The position numbers were made by a program, and so were the translations under genes. Source: Neckera pumila (lineage: Eukaryota > Streptophyta > Bryopsida > Hypnales > Neckeraceae). From it: a stretch of DNA of 64,000 nt. The notes under the pieces are model-generated. The model did no database searches, was not told where the DNA came from, and saw nothing but the letters and a program-made list of their open reading frames with translations. Below, piece by piece: positions 36,175 through 48,102 of the stretch (its first letter is position 1; every line of letters begins with the position of its first letter). The stretch lies in contig OZ018409.1 of assembly GCA_963969595.1 (NCBI GenBank), positions 15,098,975 to 15,162,974 on the forward strand. Reading direction: 5' to 3'.

Positions 36175-37996
36175 TTAATCCCTAAAGAACCAGCTTACGT
36201 TTTTTGGGCTGATATGTGTGATTTTTGGCAGATATGTGTGACTAGAGATTTTCATATTTTTGGCACAAAATTTAATAGAAGGTGGAGACAAGAATATCTT
36301 TCATAAGCACCAAATTTCATGACATTCAAAAATATGTGTCAAAAATATTGCCTAATATGTTATTTTTTTTGTAAACAGGCAGTCCGAGTAGATAAAAAAA
36401 ATATCACTTTTTTTGTAGATAGAAATTTGGAATTGATTATGTAGAATTCTATATGGAAAGCTTTGAATCATTATACGTGGAAAGCTTTGAATTGTTATAC
36501 GTGGAAAGCTTTGAATCATTCCATTTTGATCAATGAGTCAAAAGTTATGAGAATTTTTTGTTTGTGGGTAGTTATGGACTCTCACTCTAAAATAAACTTT
36601 AAAGTCCTTTATTTTACTCAATTTGCAATATTTTTGAAAAAAAGAAAAGCATAAAGTGTAGATTGTTTATTATGACATTGTAACCCTTGGAATTTTCACT
36701 TTTCAATTCCATAATTCCATAATTAACCCCTAAAGTCCCAAGGCCATTTTTCTGTCAAAAAACACTCAAAACTGCCATTTTGTCTCTGTTCACCCAAGAA
36801 CACAAAAACAAACATTTTTTTAGAATCTAACCATAGGATCTTGTACTTCACTTGTCAAAGATCATTTGGTAAAAATTTCACAAAGTTTGATTGTATATAT
36901 TGGAAGATATTAGCATTCAAAGTTGAAAAAGAAAGTTCTTTTGAACATTGACTTGCAATTTCAGATGACTTTGACTGCCATTTGTAGAATTTTTTTGCAC
37001 TATAGACTTTGAATTTAAAACTTTTTATGTTGAAGATGTAAGTTGAAAGTCTACAAAATATTTTTCAAAAAACACATACTTGATTTTCATTCTTTAAAAA
37101 ATTGTTAAATAGAAATAAGTCTAAGATTGAAAAAAAAACTAAATTGTTAATAGCTCTTCGATGGGATTGAAATACAATAATCCCAAAGGTGAGATTGTTT
37201 TAGCAAGAAAATGAAACATTTTCAAAAAAAATTGTAAAAAATTGTGAAAATTGCATTTAGAAATGTATCCTACAAGTTATTTTTCCAAAAAGATGCTTAG
37301 ATTGTCCAAAAAACAAGATTGTCCATAATTTGCTCATTATTAGTACAAATAAAATGAATCAAAGCTTCACATATAGACAAAAATATAAAGTTAGAGAAAA
37401 AAAAATTAATATTTATTTTGGCTTCTTGCAAAAAATTTTGTGCTGCCTGGCGAGTTCAGTTTGAGGCTTTTTGTGGTATAACTTTTGCTTCCGGGCACCA
37501 ATTGAAATAAAAATTATATTCCTATGAAGCTAATCATTTTTTCTATCTTATGGAAAAGTTTCAAAAAGTTTCACTAAAAATTGAGCCCGTAGGTACCTGC
37601 TCAAAATCTGATTTGTCCCTCAAGGGGACAATGGGACTTTAGGGGTTAAATTCTTAACGATTTTGAATATTGAAACATTCTCTAGTAATGTCTACTTACT
37701 ATTTTTTTCCTTTATGTTGTGCAATTTCAAATGATCTAAAATTTTTCAAGCATGTGGCCAACTTGTCTAGTAAAAAGAACCCAAAGAAGCACCATCATTT
37801 TTGACACTATTTTCATAGAAAAGTGAGCGTGTGAAGTGCAATTGCTCTGTTTTTCACATGTTTTCAAGTCAACATACTACAAGATCCTATGGTTACATGT
37901 GTCAATTTTTTATTTCAAAAATTTGATGCTTATACTAAAAATGACAGTTTTTGAGCGTTTTTGATGAAAACATAGTCATAGAACTTTAGGAGTTTA
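36175..37996. mobile_element. P1 TTAA element interrupted by a nested P2 element
   Basis: The outer element begins TTAATCCCTAAAGAACC and ends ACTTTAGGAGTTTA. Its sequence matches 19043-19975 in order up to 36722, is broken by the complete element at 36723-37649, then resumes. A 27-bp unit containing ACGTGGAAAGCTTTGAAT is tandemly repeated at about 36454-36520. Confidence 0.8.
36723..37649. mobile_element. Nested TTAA element, subfamily P2
   Basis: TTAA-CCCCTAAAGTCCCAAGG ... ATGGGACTTTAGGGG-TTAA, 927 bp including both TTAA copies. It sits inside a P1 element at a position where the other P1 copies (19540 and 39857) carry one TTAA. It is AT-rich, without a long open frame, and therefore non-autonomous. 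Confidence 0.88.
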
Positions 37997-39008
37997 TCCA
38001 TTAACTACTTTTAACCTATATATGAATCAGCCATATTGATCAATCCTTGATCTGTTGGTCTGTCTTGGATCAATTGCTCTTGAATTAATCACTCTTGAAT
38101 TAATCACTCCTGATTTTATTGCTCGTAGATGTGTTGCTTGTATATTTACTTGCTTGAAGTTTTGATAGTTACAATGCTTGCATTAGGAAAAAATGAGCCC
38201 TCAAAGGAGTTGATTCTCTTTGAAGAGTTCCTCTCAATGGAACTCGCAGCCCCTTCGAGGGCTCAATTTTTTCCTAATGAACTTTTGATAGGAACAATTA
38301 ATTTGCAAATGAGTATTGATAGAAGAAGGTATGGAATTCAATTTTCATAGTAGAAATTTTGAATTATGGAAAAGTACATTCTACAAATGAGTCTTGATAG
38401 TGTAAATTTCTGAATCAGTTTTAAATGTGCACAAAGCTAAAAACTTGGACCAACTAGGACATGTGCAGAATGGCCTTTTGAAAGTGCCAAAGTTGTGAAA
38501 TATGCCAATTGATATAATTTGTAAGTGCTCATGAGGTCCCTATTTGTTTGCAAGGTAAACACACGGTGTTGCAGTAGTCTTTGTGGCACAAACTTTCCTG
38601 AACTAGTGTCTGGTAAAAAGCTTAAGCAAAACTAATAAGTATAAAAGTCCCTACATCATTGATATTATTTAGCTATGTCTTGAATTTTTTTTATATAGTA
38701 ATTCTTTGAAGCACATTTTGGGAATTTGTGTTGATCTAAATAAAATAATGAGCAAAGCATCAACAATGAGAACAACGAAGGGAGCCTCTTTGGATGCTGT
38801 TTCTTTTTAATATCTACAGTTATAATTTAGGGATATATTTAGGATTTCTATGATTTAGGGTTCCTTTTAAACTATTTGTCTCTCAACTATTGTAACTACA
38901 ATACTTGCTCATGATGGCTATTTTAAATCTTTTTTATATTTGATTTAAATTTTTTTTTAAATTCGTTAACAGATCAAAAAATAATAGAAAACACATTTTC
39001 TTGCTTTT
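37997..39008. other. AT-rich spacer with the 38182-38280 hairpin
   Basis: Apart from the hairpin and short ATTAATCACTC direct repeats near 38085-38110, no structure was seen. Confidence 0.4.
38182..38280. repeat. ~100-nt hairpin, possible small-RNA precursor
   Basis: ATTAGGAAAAAATGAGCCC at the 5' side pairs with GGGCTCAATTTTTTCCTAAT at the 3' side. Pairing continues weakly through AAAGGAGTTG/CAGCCCCTT, giving a stem of about 33 bp and a loop of about 35 nt. It lies in DNA with no other element. Size fits a plant miRNA-type precursor or a small MITE. Confidence 0.5.
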
Positions 39009-39118
39009 CACTACAAGAAAAAGGGATGTTTTAAGTATAGATAGTCCTAGTAGTATGGTCCTATAAGTAATAAGCTGAAAGGAATGTTTTTAACAAATTT
39101 TTACTGAAAACACACGTA

Positions 39119-40584
39119 TCATATTGCTAAAATCACAAAGACCTCTATAATATCACAATTCAATTTTGAATAATATTATAGAAATTCAATTGCTTTTGTA
39201 ATAGCCATAGGATATTTTCTACTATATATTATATTTTCTTTTTGTGAAATTTTTGAAAATCAAATGGATACTTCTAACAAAATTTCAAAGAAACTTTTTA
39301 GACAACAAAACTATAGATAAATTCCATATCTTTTTAAAATGTGATATTAAAGAATAAAGAAGCACCAACCGCTAATGTTGTTCTATATATTCAAATGTGA
39401 AGATTCTACTTACATTATTCACTTGATTAACCCCTAAAATTTAATGACTATATTTTCATTGAAAATGCTCAAAAATTGCCATTTTTAGAATAAGTACCAA
39501 ATTTTTGAAAAGAAACTTTTTTGACACATCTAATCGTAGGATCTTGTAGTATGCTGATTGAGAACATGTGGTAAAAGTTTCAAAATTTTCCACCGTGTGG
39601 ATTGCAAGATATAAGCATTTGAATTGACAAAAATCCCTTTTTTGTCCCTTCAAAAAATCGGGCAGCTGCTCTTTACAAGCTCACTTTTCTAGGAAAAAAT
39701 GTCCAAAATGGTGGTGCTTCTTTAAATTCTTTTTCCTAGACAAGTTGGCTACATGCTTGAAAAATTTCAAATCATTTGGAATTGTACAACGTATAGGAAA
39801 AAAATAGTAAGTAGATAGCAGTAGAAAATGATTCAAAATACTAAATTGTTAAGAATTTAATCATGGAATTGAAAAATGACAATCCCAATGGTTTGCAATG
39901 TTGTAACACACAATCTTCATCCTTTGATTTTATTTTTTTCAAAAATATTGAAAATTGAATAAGATAAAGGACTTCAAAGTTTATTTTTGAGTAGAGAATC
40001 CATAACTGCCCGCAAACAAAAAATCCTCATAACTTTTGACTCATTGATAAAAAATAGAATGATTTAAAGCTTTCCACTCATATATAATTCTAGAAAACAA
40101 ATTTCAAATTTTTGTTTTTGAAAAAAGTGATTTTTTCTGACTGCCCAATTAAAAAAAAGTAACATATTAGGCCATAACTTTTGACTTGTATTTCCAAAGG
40201 TCATGAAACTTGGTGCCTATGAAAGACATTCCTTGCCCCCACCTTCTATTAAGTTTTGGGCCAAAAATATGGAAACCTCTAGCCGCACGTACCTGCCCAA
40301 TAATTCTATATGGCCAAAAAACGCATGTTGGTCCTTTAGAGGTTAATTTACTGTTATTGCAATGTTTTCATCTTTGCAAAGGTTATTTTGTAAAATTTAT
40401 GATATAAAGATTTTCTTTAATTACTTTATATTGCACTATATAAGTTTTTTCAAAGAATATTGTATGAGGATGTCAATATTTTCATTTAAAGATTATACAT
40501 ACTTTGTTTATCTACTTTCTATCACACGAAAAATTGATGAAAGTAATATATTTAATGCGTAGCAAAGCAAGCGCTAATCGCTAG
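39119..40584 (+). mobile_element. Helitron-like element with a nested TTAA element
   Basis: Begins TCATATTGCTAAAATCAC after an A and ends AGCGCTAATCGCTAG before a T. Without the TTAA insertion (39427-40346) it is about 550 bp and collinear with the inverse of 30640-31189. It is itself inserted near the centre of the CACTA MITE 39009-40668. Confidence 0.7.
39427..40346. mobile_element. P1 TTAA element inserted in a Helitron-like element
   Basis: TTAA-CCCCTAAAATTTAATG ... GTTGGTCCTTTAGAGG-TTAA, inverted relative to 19043-19975. It interrupts a Helitron-like element whose uninterrupted relative at 30640-31189 has a single TTAA (30878-30881) at the same point. Confidence 0.88.
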
Positions 40585-40993
40585 TTTCTATGAAAATTTT
40601 ACTAAAAACATCCCTTTCAGGTCATTATTTATAGGACTTTATTTAAAATATTCCTTGTTCTTGTGGTGTCTTAATTTCATTAAAAACTATTAGTTGATTT
40701 TATAATCCTATATACTTCGAGGGTCTGGTCAATTACTTTCTTTTGTATAGAATTCCATAAAGATTAAGAACCGGAATTACAAGATAGCTTAAGTGTCATG
40801 TAAGTCTCTATCGAAATTAAGGTTAGAGAAAGAGTTTGGTTCTACAATTGTGGATGCCAATTTATTGTGGAGGAATGGCATGAAGTTTCAATACTTGTTC
40901 ACAAATTTAGAAAAGTACAGTACCTTGTAAGGGTAGCTAAAGATGTATTGAAAAAGGTGGAAATCTTTCAATTCTAAATTCTTTTGATGTTTT

Positions 40994-41154
40994 GTAAGAG
41001 CATCTGCACTGCAACACAATGATGCAACACAATGAAGCAACACTCTAAAGGTTCTGTACCATTGATCTTCTACGATCTTCTATGATCTTCTAAGATCAAT
41101 GGTGCAGAATATTTAAAGTGTTGCTTCGGCGTGTTGGAGTGGGGTTGCTCTTAC
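40994..41154. mobile_element. MITE with GTAAGAGCA ends, 161 bp
   Basis: Left GTAAGAGCATCTGCAC, right GGGGTTGCTCTTAC, with a pairing interior (GATCTTCTACGATCTTC / AAGATCAATGG). Non-coding; it is the last element before the GC-richer gene island. Confidence 0.65.
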
Positions 41155-42483
41155 CTTCTCTAAACCATTCTCAACTCAATCCAGGGACAAATTTGATGGC
41201 CACTAACTCGGCATAATGTGTAGCCCAAATCTCAATTGTTGTAAAAAATCTGTTATGGGTTGCTGCAAGACTTTAAGACTTTAATGGGTCACTCCCTAGG
41301 TGAGTCTCTGGCAAGATTACCTTACTTCCGTGAAAGAGGGTAAAGTTATGGACCTCGGTTGCGCCATTCAGGTCACCTGTTGCTTCAATCTGCAACATAG
41401 AAACCACATCCAAAATGTGTCGGCAAATGCGAATGCGAACTTCACGTCCTTTCGAAGCAACCAACTCTTTACAAACGAAGCTCAAACGAAACGAATTCCA
41501 TCGAACATAATAAATGCAACCATCTGCGTCTACATTTGAAGCATGAATCTGCTCTGAATTTGTACAAACATCGCAGTGCATTCTGTGAACCCTTATCCCA
41601 TGGCACCAAGTCGACGCGACCACACAGGCACACCCTCGCCAGAACTCTTCCCAGTCGAGAGGAGCGCGAATTTTTCTATTTAGAGCGAAGTCAAGCCAAG
41701 CCAAACCAAATCAAGCAAAATGAAAGCTGCAACATACTCTCACAGGAAGATAATAGCTCATTTGCTGGAGGAGCTTTCAAATTGAACGCAAATTTACAAA
41801 ACAAGTGAGGCATCAAAACTTCCGTCTCATGCCAATTCAGAATTCAAGGCATCAAAAATTCCGCTTCACAACAAGGGTCCTCTACTGTATGTCTGACTGC
41901 TAAACCCTAAACCGACAGACATTGAGAGCCTGTGACTGAAGAATCGACCTCATAAACTTCCTGTGAGAATTGATCGACCTTCGACCCACCTGCAGCATTG
42001 ACAGAAAAAGACACCAGCAGCCAAATCAAAGCTCCAAATCAGAGACCCAGGTCCAACTTGCGGACGATTCTGAAGGCAAGTCTTCTAGAAATTTGCATCT
42101 GCATCGCAAATCCAGACCCTCCCATGAGCTCACAACCTCCTCTCTCATCAGTTTCTTCTATTGCTTGCGTTTCTAGGGCAACCTCGTAGGCTGATACCCA
42201 GGTGCGCAGATACCTCGTCACTCCGGTTATCTCCTTCCCCATATTGTGCCCACGCCTTTTCCCTGTTAGTTGCAGCGCCAAACTCAGACTGTCAGATTCT
42301 AAGTTAGCATCCCGATCGCAAAATCGTCTCTTGCAAAATCTCGCTTTCACCAAAATTCGTGATGTGGGCGACAAGCTTCTGAAGATTGACGTATTGTCTG
42401 CATTTGGGGGGCGGAGGCTGATGATTCTGCGGAAGCGGAGAGGTCGCGTTGCCTGAATTGACGAAGTTGGTAGGTAGTTGGCT
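41155..42483 (+). other. Upstream region / 5' leader of the four-TM gene
   Basis: From about 41270 the base composition rises from AT-rich repeat DNA to near-balanced and stays so into the gene. Antisense open frames at 41273-41704 and 42039-42500 are present, but their translations look like shadows of the GC-richer composition. The segment probably holds promoter and 5' UTR, possibly with a leader intron; no motif is decisive. Confidence 0.35.
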
Positions 42484-44455
42484 ATGGAGATGAAGAACAC
42501 GGCGGGGGATGCGCTCCATCAGGCGTTCATGTCCAAGGAAGATTACGCCGAGCTGCGCGAGGAGGAGCGCGTGTGGTCGAGGCTGCAGAAACCGTTGTGC
42601 ATGGTGGCCATCACTGTGGTGTGGACGGTGGTGGTGGTGTCCATGATGGTCATGGTGGACGTGGTGTTCGCCGTGAGCGGACAGTCGTATCCGTTTTGCC
42701 AGAAGCGGCGGCTGCCTTCGGGTGGCTTGGCACCGCCTACACGGAGCGAAGACTTGCCGAAGTTTGTGTATACGGAAGAAGAAGCTGTTGATGCGTTCTG
42801 GCTGGTGGCGTTTCTGCCATCTTCCTTCGTCTTCGTCTTCGCAACCATCTATTTCTTAGCTGGTGCATCTTTTGGACCCGATCTGTTGATCGAATTTCGA
42901 TTGGTGTCAGATTTGCCTTTGTTTTTCCGAATTCCAACTGTTGTCAGGTTGCCTTTGTTTTTTGAATTCCGACTGATGTCAGATTGCCTCTGCTTTTTGA
43001 ATTTCGACTGGTGTCAGATTGCTTCTGTTTTCCGAATTCTGTATTGGCGACGCGTTTTTTGCAAATGTACTCTGCCTATGCTTCCATAATTTTTATGACT
43101 CGATCATCTCGTTCCCTCTCACATTGTGAATATTCGACCCTGAGCTATTGATGAATGATCCGCAAGCATTCCGAGGATGCACAGAATGCCTTGTCTTTGC
43201 GAACCTCTAGTATTGGGAATGGTACTTTCAAGCCCTGTGAGGGTTTAGGAGTTGCTGAGGAATTTTGAAGAAACTATTTTCGGTTTCTCGGTTTGGAGAC
43301 CTAATTGTTTCCTGTTGAGACAAGCTATGGCTATACTTGATTGATCGCTTTAACTGCCAGCGATGGAGAGATGCATGCAGCGAGAGGATCAATGTGAGAG
43401 CAGCCTGTGTTCTGGTGTACAAAAGATCGAAATCTTACTTCCTCAGTGTTGTGTTGCTGCCCTTGCAGGAATCTCTGTTTCCTACACAGCTCCGGAAAGG
43501 CATAGCTGCCTGCGGGTTGTGGAGAACGACTGTTGTGCATCACGTCGAGGTGTGTGAGACTCTCCAATGTACCCCCTTTGTCTGGAAATAAGTGTGCAAA
43601 TTGGGTTCCATGTTTTTTATGTAGTTTTCAGTAGGTCATGTGGGAACTTTCTTTTCTCCAATTGTGATTATGGTTTTGATGAACACATGCAATGTTCTTC
43701 ATTGATTCTGATGGTGTAAAATTTGAATCCTTCTGAATTAAGCATGATCAATGAAATTGATGTCAAACGTTTTAAACGGCAATGTGGACAGTTATTTCCA
43801 CATTGGTGTGTGAAACATTCCAATGTACCTGTATCTTGCGCAAAGTTGAGAGTCGAGAATCAGCGATATCTTGCGCAACGTAAGTAATGTCTCAGAGAGT
43901 TGAGCCCTATGGCTATTTTGCCAACGAAGTACTGCAGGCTTTGTGACTTCGGAGCTTGAACCTAGAATGCAATTGTATGCAGGCGGTGTGCGATGTCTAT
44001 CCACTCTCAACTTGTCATTCATGATCACGTTCGTGCTCCTGTCCATCTTCATGGGCATCTTCATTTTGCGACTCGGAACCCCTTGCTCGATTGCTCTGTT
44101 CTGGTGTTACGAAGTGGCATGCTGGGGCCTCATCATACTGTTAGGCGCCACAGCTTTCCTGCTGCAGAGAAAAGCTGCGGTGATCCTGGACGCGGGGGAG
44201 TATTACGGCCACCACGAAAGGGGTGTGGAGCTTCTGGAAGCCATAGCCATCACCCCAGAGATGGAGGATCGGGTGGCGGCGGGATTCAAGTCGTGGATGG
44301 GGCCTGCACATTCGGTTCTCTCGGACGACGAAGAAAACAACGGAGACTCCTCTTTCTTCGAGGGCCTGGATGTCGACGAGGTGTGGGAGGGCGATGCTAC
44401 CGAGTATCTCGACGCTTCGGAACATCTCTCCAAGTCTTCGTCCATGATCGGCTGA
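42484..44455 (+). CDS. Uncharacterised four-TM membrane protein, two exons
   Basis: Exons 42484-42862 and 43983-44455; the 1120-nt intron is GT-AG (GCTG|GTGCAT ... ATGCAG|GCGG), phase 1, and the joined codon is GGC. The product is 283 aa. Predicted helices lie at about residues 39-64, 104-126, 137-156 and 162-187. The N-terminus is short and charged (SKEDYAELREEER); a loop of about 40 residues with two Cys (one at residue 72) follows helix 1; the cytosol-like C-terminal tail of about 95 residues is very acidic (SDDEENNGD, DVDEVWEGD) and contains GFKSWMGPAHSVLSDDEE. The splice falls at the end of helix 2 and rejoins the frame with no loss of hydrophobic pattern, which supports the model. GC content and codon use resemble the nearby PLD gene, unlike the surrounding AT-rich DNA. 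I do not recognise a named family; a plant-conserved integral membrane protein is the most I can say. A TTG two codons upstream (42478) is open but ATG 42484 is preferred. Confidence 0.75.
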
Positions 44456-46269
44456 AAGCTTAATACCTTTCTCGTTGTACAGTACTCGCTTCCCCTGTCG
44501 CTCTTATGCAAGAGAGTGAAGGTCACATATACTTGTCAGGGAGTGTGGACAGCATTGATTAACAGGAAATCGGAGCCATCAAATCCAGAGAAGAAAGGGC
44601 TTGCTCATGATAGAACGGCTTCTGTGATTGTGCCCTGTAAGGGAATATTGATATTTCTGTGAGAACCTTTACCAGTCCAGTCCTCCCTCTTCTGTGTGCG
44701 TTTGGTTCATCTAGCTGCATTTCTCTTCTTTCTGTCACTATCACTGCGGCGAGAATGATTCTTGGTTTGATGGCAACTGCATCGGTGTGCTGAGCTCTTA
44801 GAATGGGAATAACGAGGTCCTGGATGTGCCGAATGGTGCTTTTTGTTTTTTGGTTATGGACATCTGGGAGAGTATTCCTGCAGTTCGGATTAGTTTGCAG
44901 CGAAGAGTCAGATATTGTCGTTGGAAAGATTGATAGATGTTGCAATGGCTTAGTTAGGACAGGTTTGCAGTAGGTGAATCAGCCTACTGGTGAATCTTAC
45001 TGGGCCCGTGGAATCCTTATGATTCTGTCACTTTGGAACCACATTGGAAGTGCATCCCAAGTTTACGCACTTTGATGCTTCTGGTTGCAGTGGAGAGATC
45101 GTCCACAAGGTTCAACTGAGAAAATAAGAGTGGACTTTCAAGATATTTGTACCGAATTCTGACAGTTAAATGTGCTTACTGCCAAACCTCAACTTTGGTT
45201 GGGATAATCTGGTTTTGGTGAATAGGTATGTAAGGTAATCACACGAAGAGTCTGAATAAGCATCTGATGATTTTGAGTGCTGTTCCTATTATTACACGGA
45301 AATTTTTGGAAATGATATGAATAAACAATGAATTTGAGGAGTAGGCAAAATCAACCCTTGTTTGTCCAGGTCTCATTTTATATAAGAATTTATATAAGAA
45401 TCTGTAGGAGTTGGCTTATGGGAACCTACCTCGTGGAGCCAAAGAGCAAGGCGTGGCACTTTCTCTCTTACATCTGGTAGAAGCCGTTGTGCTTTCTCCA
45501 GTATCATAGCCTTCTCCAGTATCGCTGGCAAGGTTCTTTGCTACAATAGTCCTGTCCAACTATCTAGGACCAACTCATCTCTTGCATCTAATCCATAGTC
45601 CCGAACCAAATAACATCTACAAGGCAAATTTCAATGTGAAATAAGCTAAAACGAACCCTCTTGTAGCTTTGTTGCTACACTACATCAGTACAATGAAGGA
45701 AGGGCAGGAGTACTGTATCTCAGTCAAATTTTTTCCTAAATTAATAGATTAGATGAATGCGAAATATAAAAACTGCAACATTATGAGGCTGTGCAAATTA
45801 TCAAAAGATTTTTTCTCAACACTACCGGTAACTTCCTGCAGTAGTGTAACGTGCTGTAGTTCCCTATTATCCCGGGTGGTATACGACACCAGTCCCCTGA
45901 GCAGAATGTTCTACCCACTGTTTCACAATCTGCACTAGAACTTGCACCATACTGTAGAAAAGGAAACAGACTCTACTACCTAGCTACGTGTTTGTAGGCC
46001 CCCAATTGGTAGCCCAAAGAAGTTTGCAAAACTCCAGGAAGCAGTCAAGGCAGTCGGCTCCACACGCGCAGACAGCTCTGGAGACGAAGAAACGCAGGCC
46101 CACCCCAAACGCAGAGTCGCCTCGGACTGGCCTCGTCGGAGACAATCCAAGTCCGCCGGCGCAATGTCAGGGAAGCATTCTCATGGGAAACAGACAGTAG
46201 TGCCCATGTTTACTTTTACTTACTTTAAAACCATATACTCGTGGACTGAATGCGCTGATGCCCAGATTC
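44456..46269. other. 3' UTR of the four-TM gene and intergenic DNA
   Basis: Downstream of the stop at 44455 the first few hundred bases should be 3' UTR. The remainder up to the PLD leader shows no recognisable gene, inverted repeat or tandem array; open frames here are short and composition-driven. Confidence 0.4.
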
Positions 46270-48102
46270 TTGGGAGGCACAGCCCTTGACTACAGTACTT
46301 GCTGAGCTCGAGGCTCGCCTTTTGAACAAGTCGTCACTTCGCTTTTACTTTCGCCCTTCACCTACACGACCTTCCTTGTTGCAACACAATAATAATCCGT
46401 CAACTCTGGGATGCAAGCGCAGTTCTTGCTCTTGGGCGCTAAGTATCGCCTTCGCTTGCCCGTTTTTTTGGCTTTGAATCTGGTGCTTTCGTCTCCCGGG
46501 GATCCAATTTTGAAGGTGTGGGCTTGGTTCTCGACATCTGTTGAATCTGTACGTGATTGTGGAAGTGGACGAACTTAAGAAACTCGTATGATTTATTGCT
46601 CGCTGATGCCGTTTAATTGGGACCCTTTTATGGATTGTTAGGCAGCTTGAAGTCGTGGTTTGGGACTGACTAGTTGACGATTTGAGGTCTGCTCGCAATT
46701 TCGTCTCCTTGAGCTGCTCTTGTGTTTCGTCTGAGGTAGTGCGCGTTGCTAGAAGCTCCCCTGTTTCGCTTCGAGGACATTGCTGGAGCATTTCTGGTCT
46801 GCATGCTATGAAGAATCACAGAATTTGGTCTTGGTTTTGTTAGGGGTTCCAATTGGCTTTCGATACGCTTCTTTCTCTGATCTGTTCCGTAACTCTCGAC
46901 TTTTTAGAGAAAGGATATGATTCTGGGTAAGGCGGAACGTTCTGGTTACGCACAACGCGGGTGAACTGAAGCATCTGGAAATGTTCATTACGCGTTTTGG
47001 GGACTTGCCGACACGGTTTCGTTGGTTGCTTCGCCGTGTTGCGCAATAAGGTCGTGTAGTAGGGTTTGTTCTGAGCAGATTCTGACGGAGTCAAGTTTTT
47101 CCCAACGACACTGATTGCGACCATGAAATAGCGCGCTTAGGTCTCAGAACGGTGCCATATTAGTATTGGAAATCTATTGCGTGAGATTGTGCACTTCGAT
47201 GTTGTGCGTGCGGAGATTCTCATTGAGAGCGTGTTCTAGAGATTGTCCAGTTTCTTGAGCTTTTAGGTTGTAGTATATTTTCTCTGTGGATATCGAAAGT
47301 ATACACGGTGAGATCGAGTTTTTGGAGTCCTCAGATTACGTGACTCCCTCTTAGATTTAGAATTTGGATTTGCTGAGAGATTTTTGGAATTTAGGGTTGA
47401 GGTGGATAGTGACTACACTTCCTTTTTTTTGCTTTTTGTCTCCGGAAAGAGCTGAGATCCTGTTCTATTGGCACTTCATATGTAAGATTGGACAGTTGCT
47501 TGTCTCATTTGTAATTAATTCTGTTGTTTCGATTCAAGTTCTTGCTCCTTGACTACTAGAATGTTCATTTTCACCTGTTGGAGATGTTGCATCGACGTTT
47601 AGCCGGATGCTTGTATAATTGTAATCCTTGCGTTCCCTTCTTTTGTCAGTTGTAGTGTAGAACATATCAGGGTCTCTTCATCTTCCATAGTTTGTTAATA
47701 GTTACTGTCTATTTTACGATGAAATTCTTCGGAAGTGTGATCAAGAGTGTTGCTTTAGTCTCTAGGTGGCGCACTGAGCTGGGCACTTCACATCAGAATT
47801 ACGAACATCCAGGATGGTTGTAAATCCAAGCTGAAATTTCAACTGCTTGGGTGGTTGTAAACCCAAACTGATGCTGATTTAGAATTGGTGACAGTTGTAA
47901 GTCCAGCCGGCTCCCTGTTGTATTGGAGGATCTCGTTTAAAAGGGAGGACGTGCATCTGATGCCCATGAAATCCTTTTCTCGCAGGACTTCACTCGAACC
48001 CACTGAGGAATGGATGTCGAGCAGTGTCAAGCAAGGCATTCAGCAGGAGCTTTGAAGCCCAGGAGCTCTTGAACCAAGCTTGCATGAACTTGCTTTCATG
48101 AA
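46270..48102 (+). other. Promoter / 5' leader of the PLD gene
   Basis: This 1.8-kb stretch is clearly richer in GC than the repeat DNA and has no credible long reading frame in the sense direction. A good acceptor (TTTTCTCGCAG|GACTTC, exon from 47985) lies 118 nt before the PLD start, and candidate donors occur near 46515, so a leader intron of about 1.4 kb is plausible but unproven. I could not fix the transcription start. Confidence 0.35.

Larger units (their letters stand above)
39009..40668. mobile_element. CACTA MITE holding a Helitron-like element and a TTAA element
   Basis: Outer ends CACTACAAGAAAAAGGG and CCTTGTTCTTGTGGTG. Outer arms (39009-39118, 40585-40668) resemble the compact CACTA MITE at 26747-26969, including AGTCCTAG and TTTAAG/AAATA blocks. 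Removing the nested elements leaves about 190 bp. Confidence 0.7.

Noticed and set aside
41273..41704. 143-codon minus-strand frame upstream of the four-TM gene
   Set aside because: No recognisable motif or domain, no neighbouring exons, and it lies in GC-richer leader sequence where long chance frames are expected.
42039..42500. 153-codon minus-strand frame overlapping the start of the four-TM gene
   Set aside because: Antisense to a well-supported gene; Arg/Ser-rich composition looks like a shadow.
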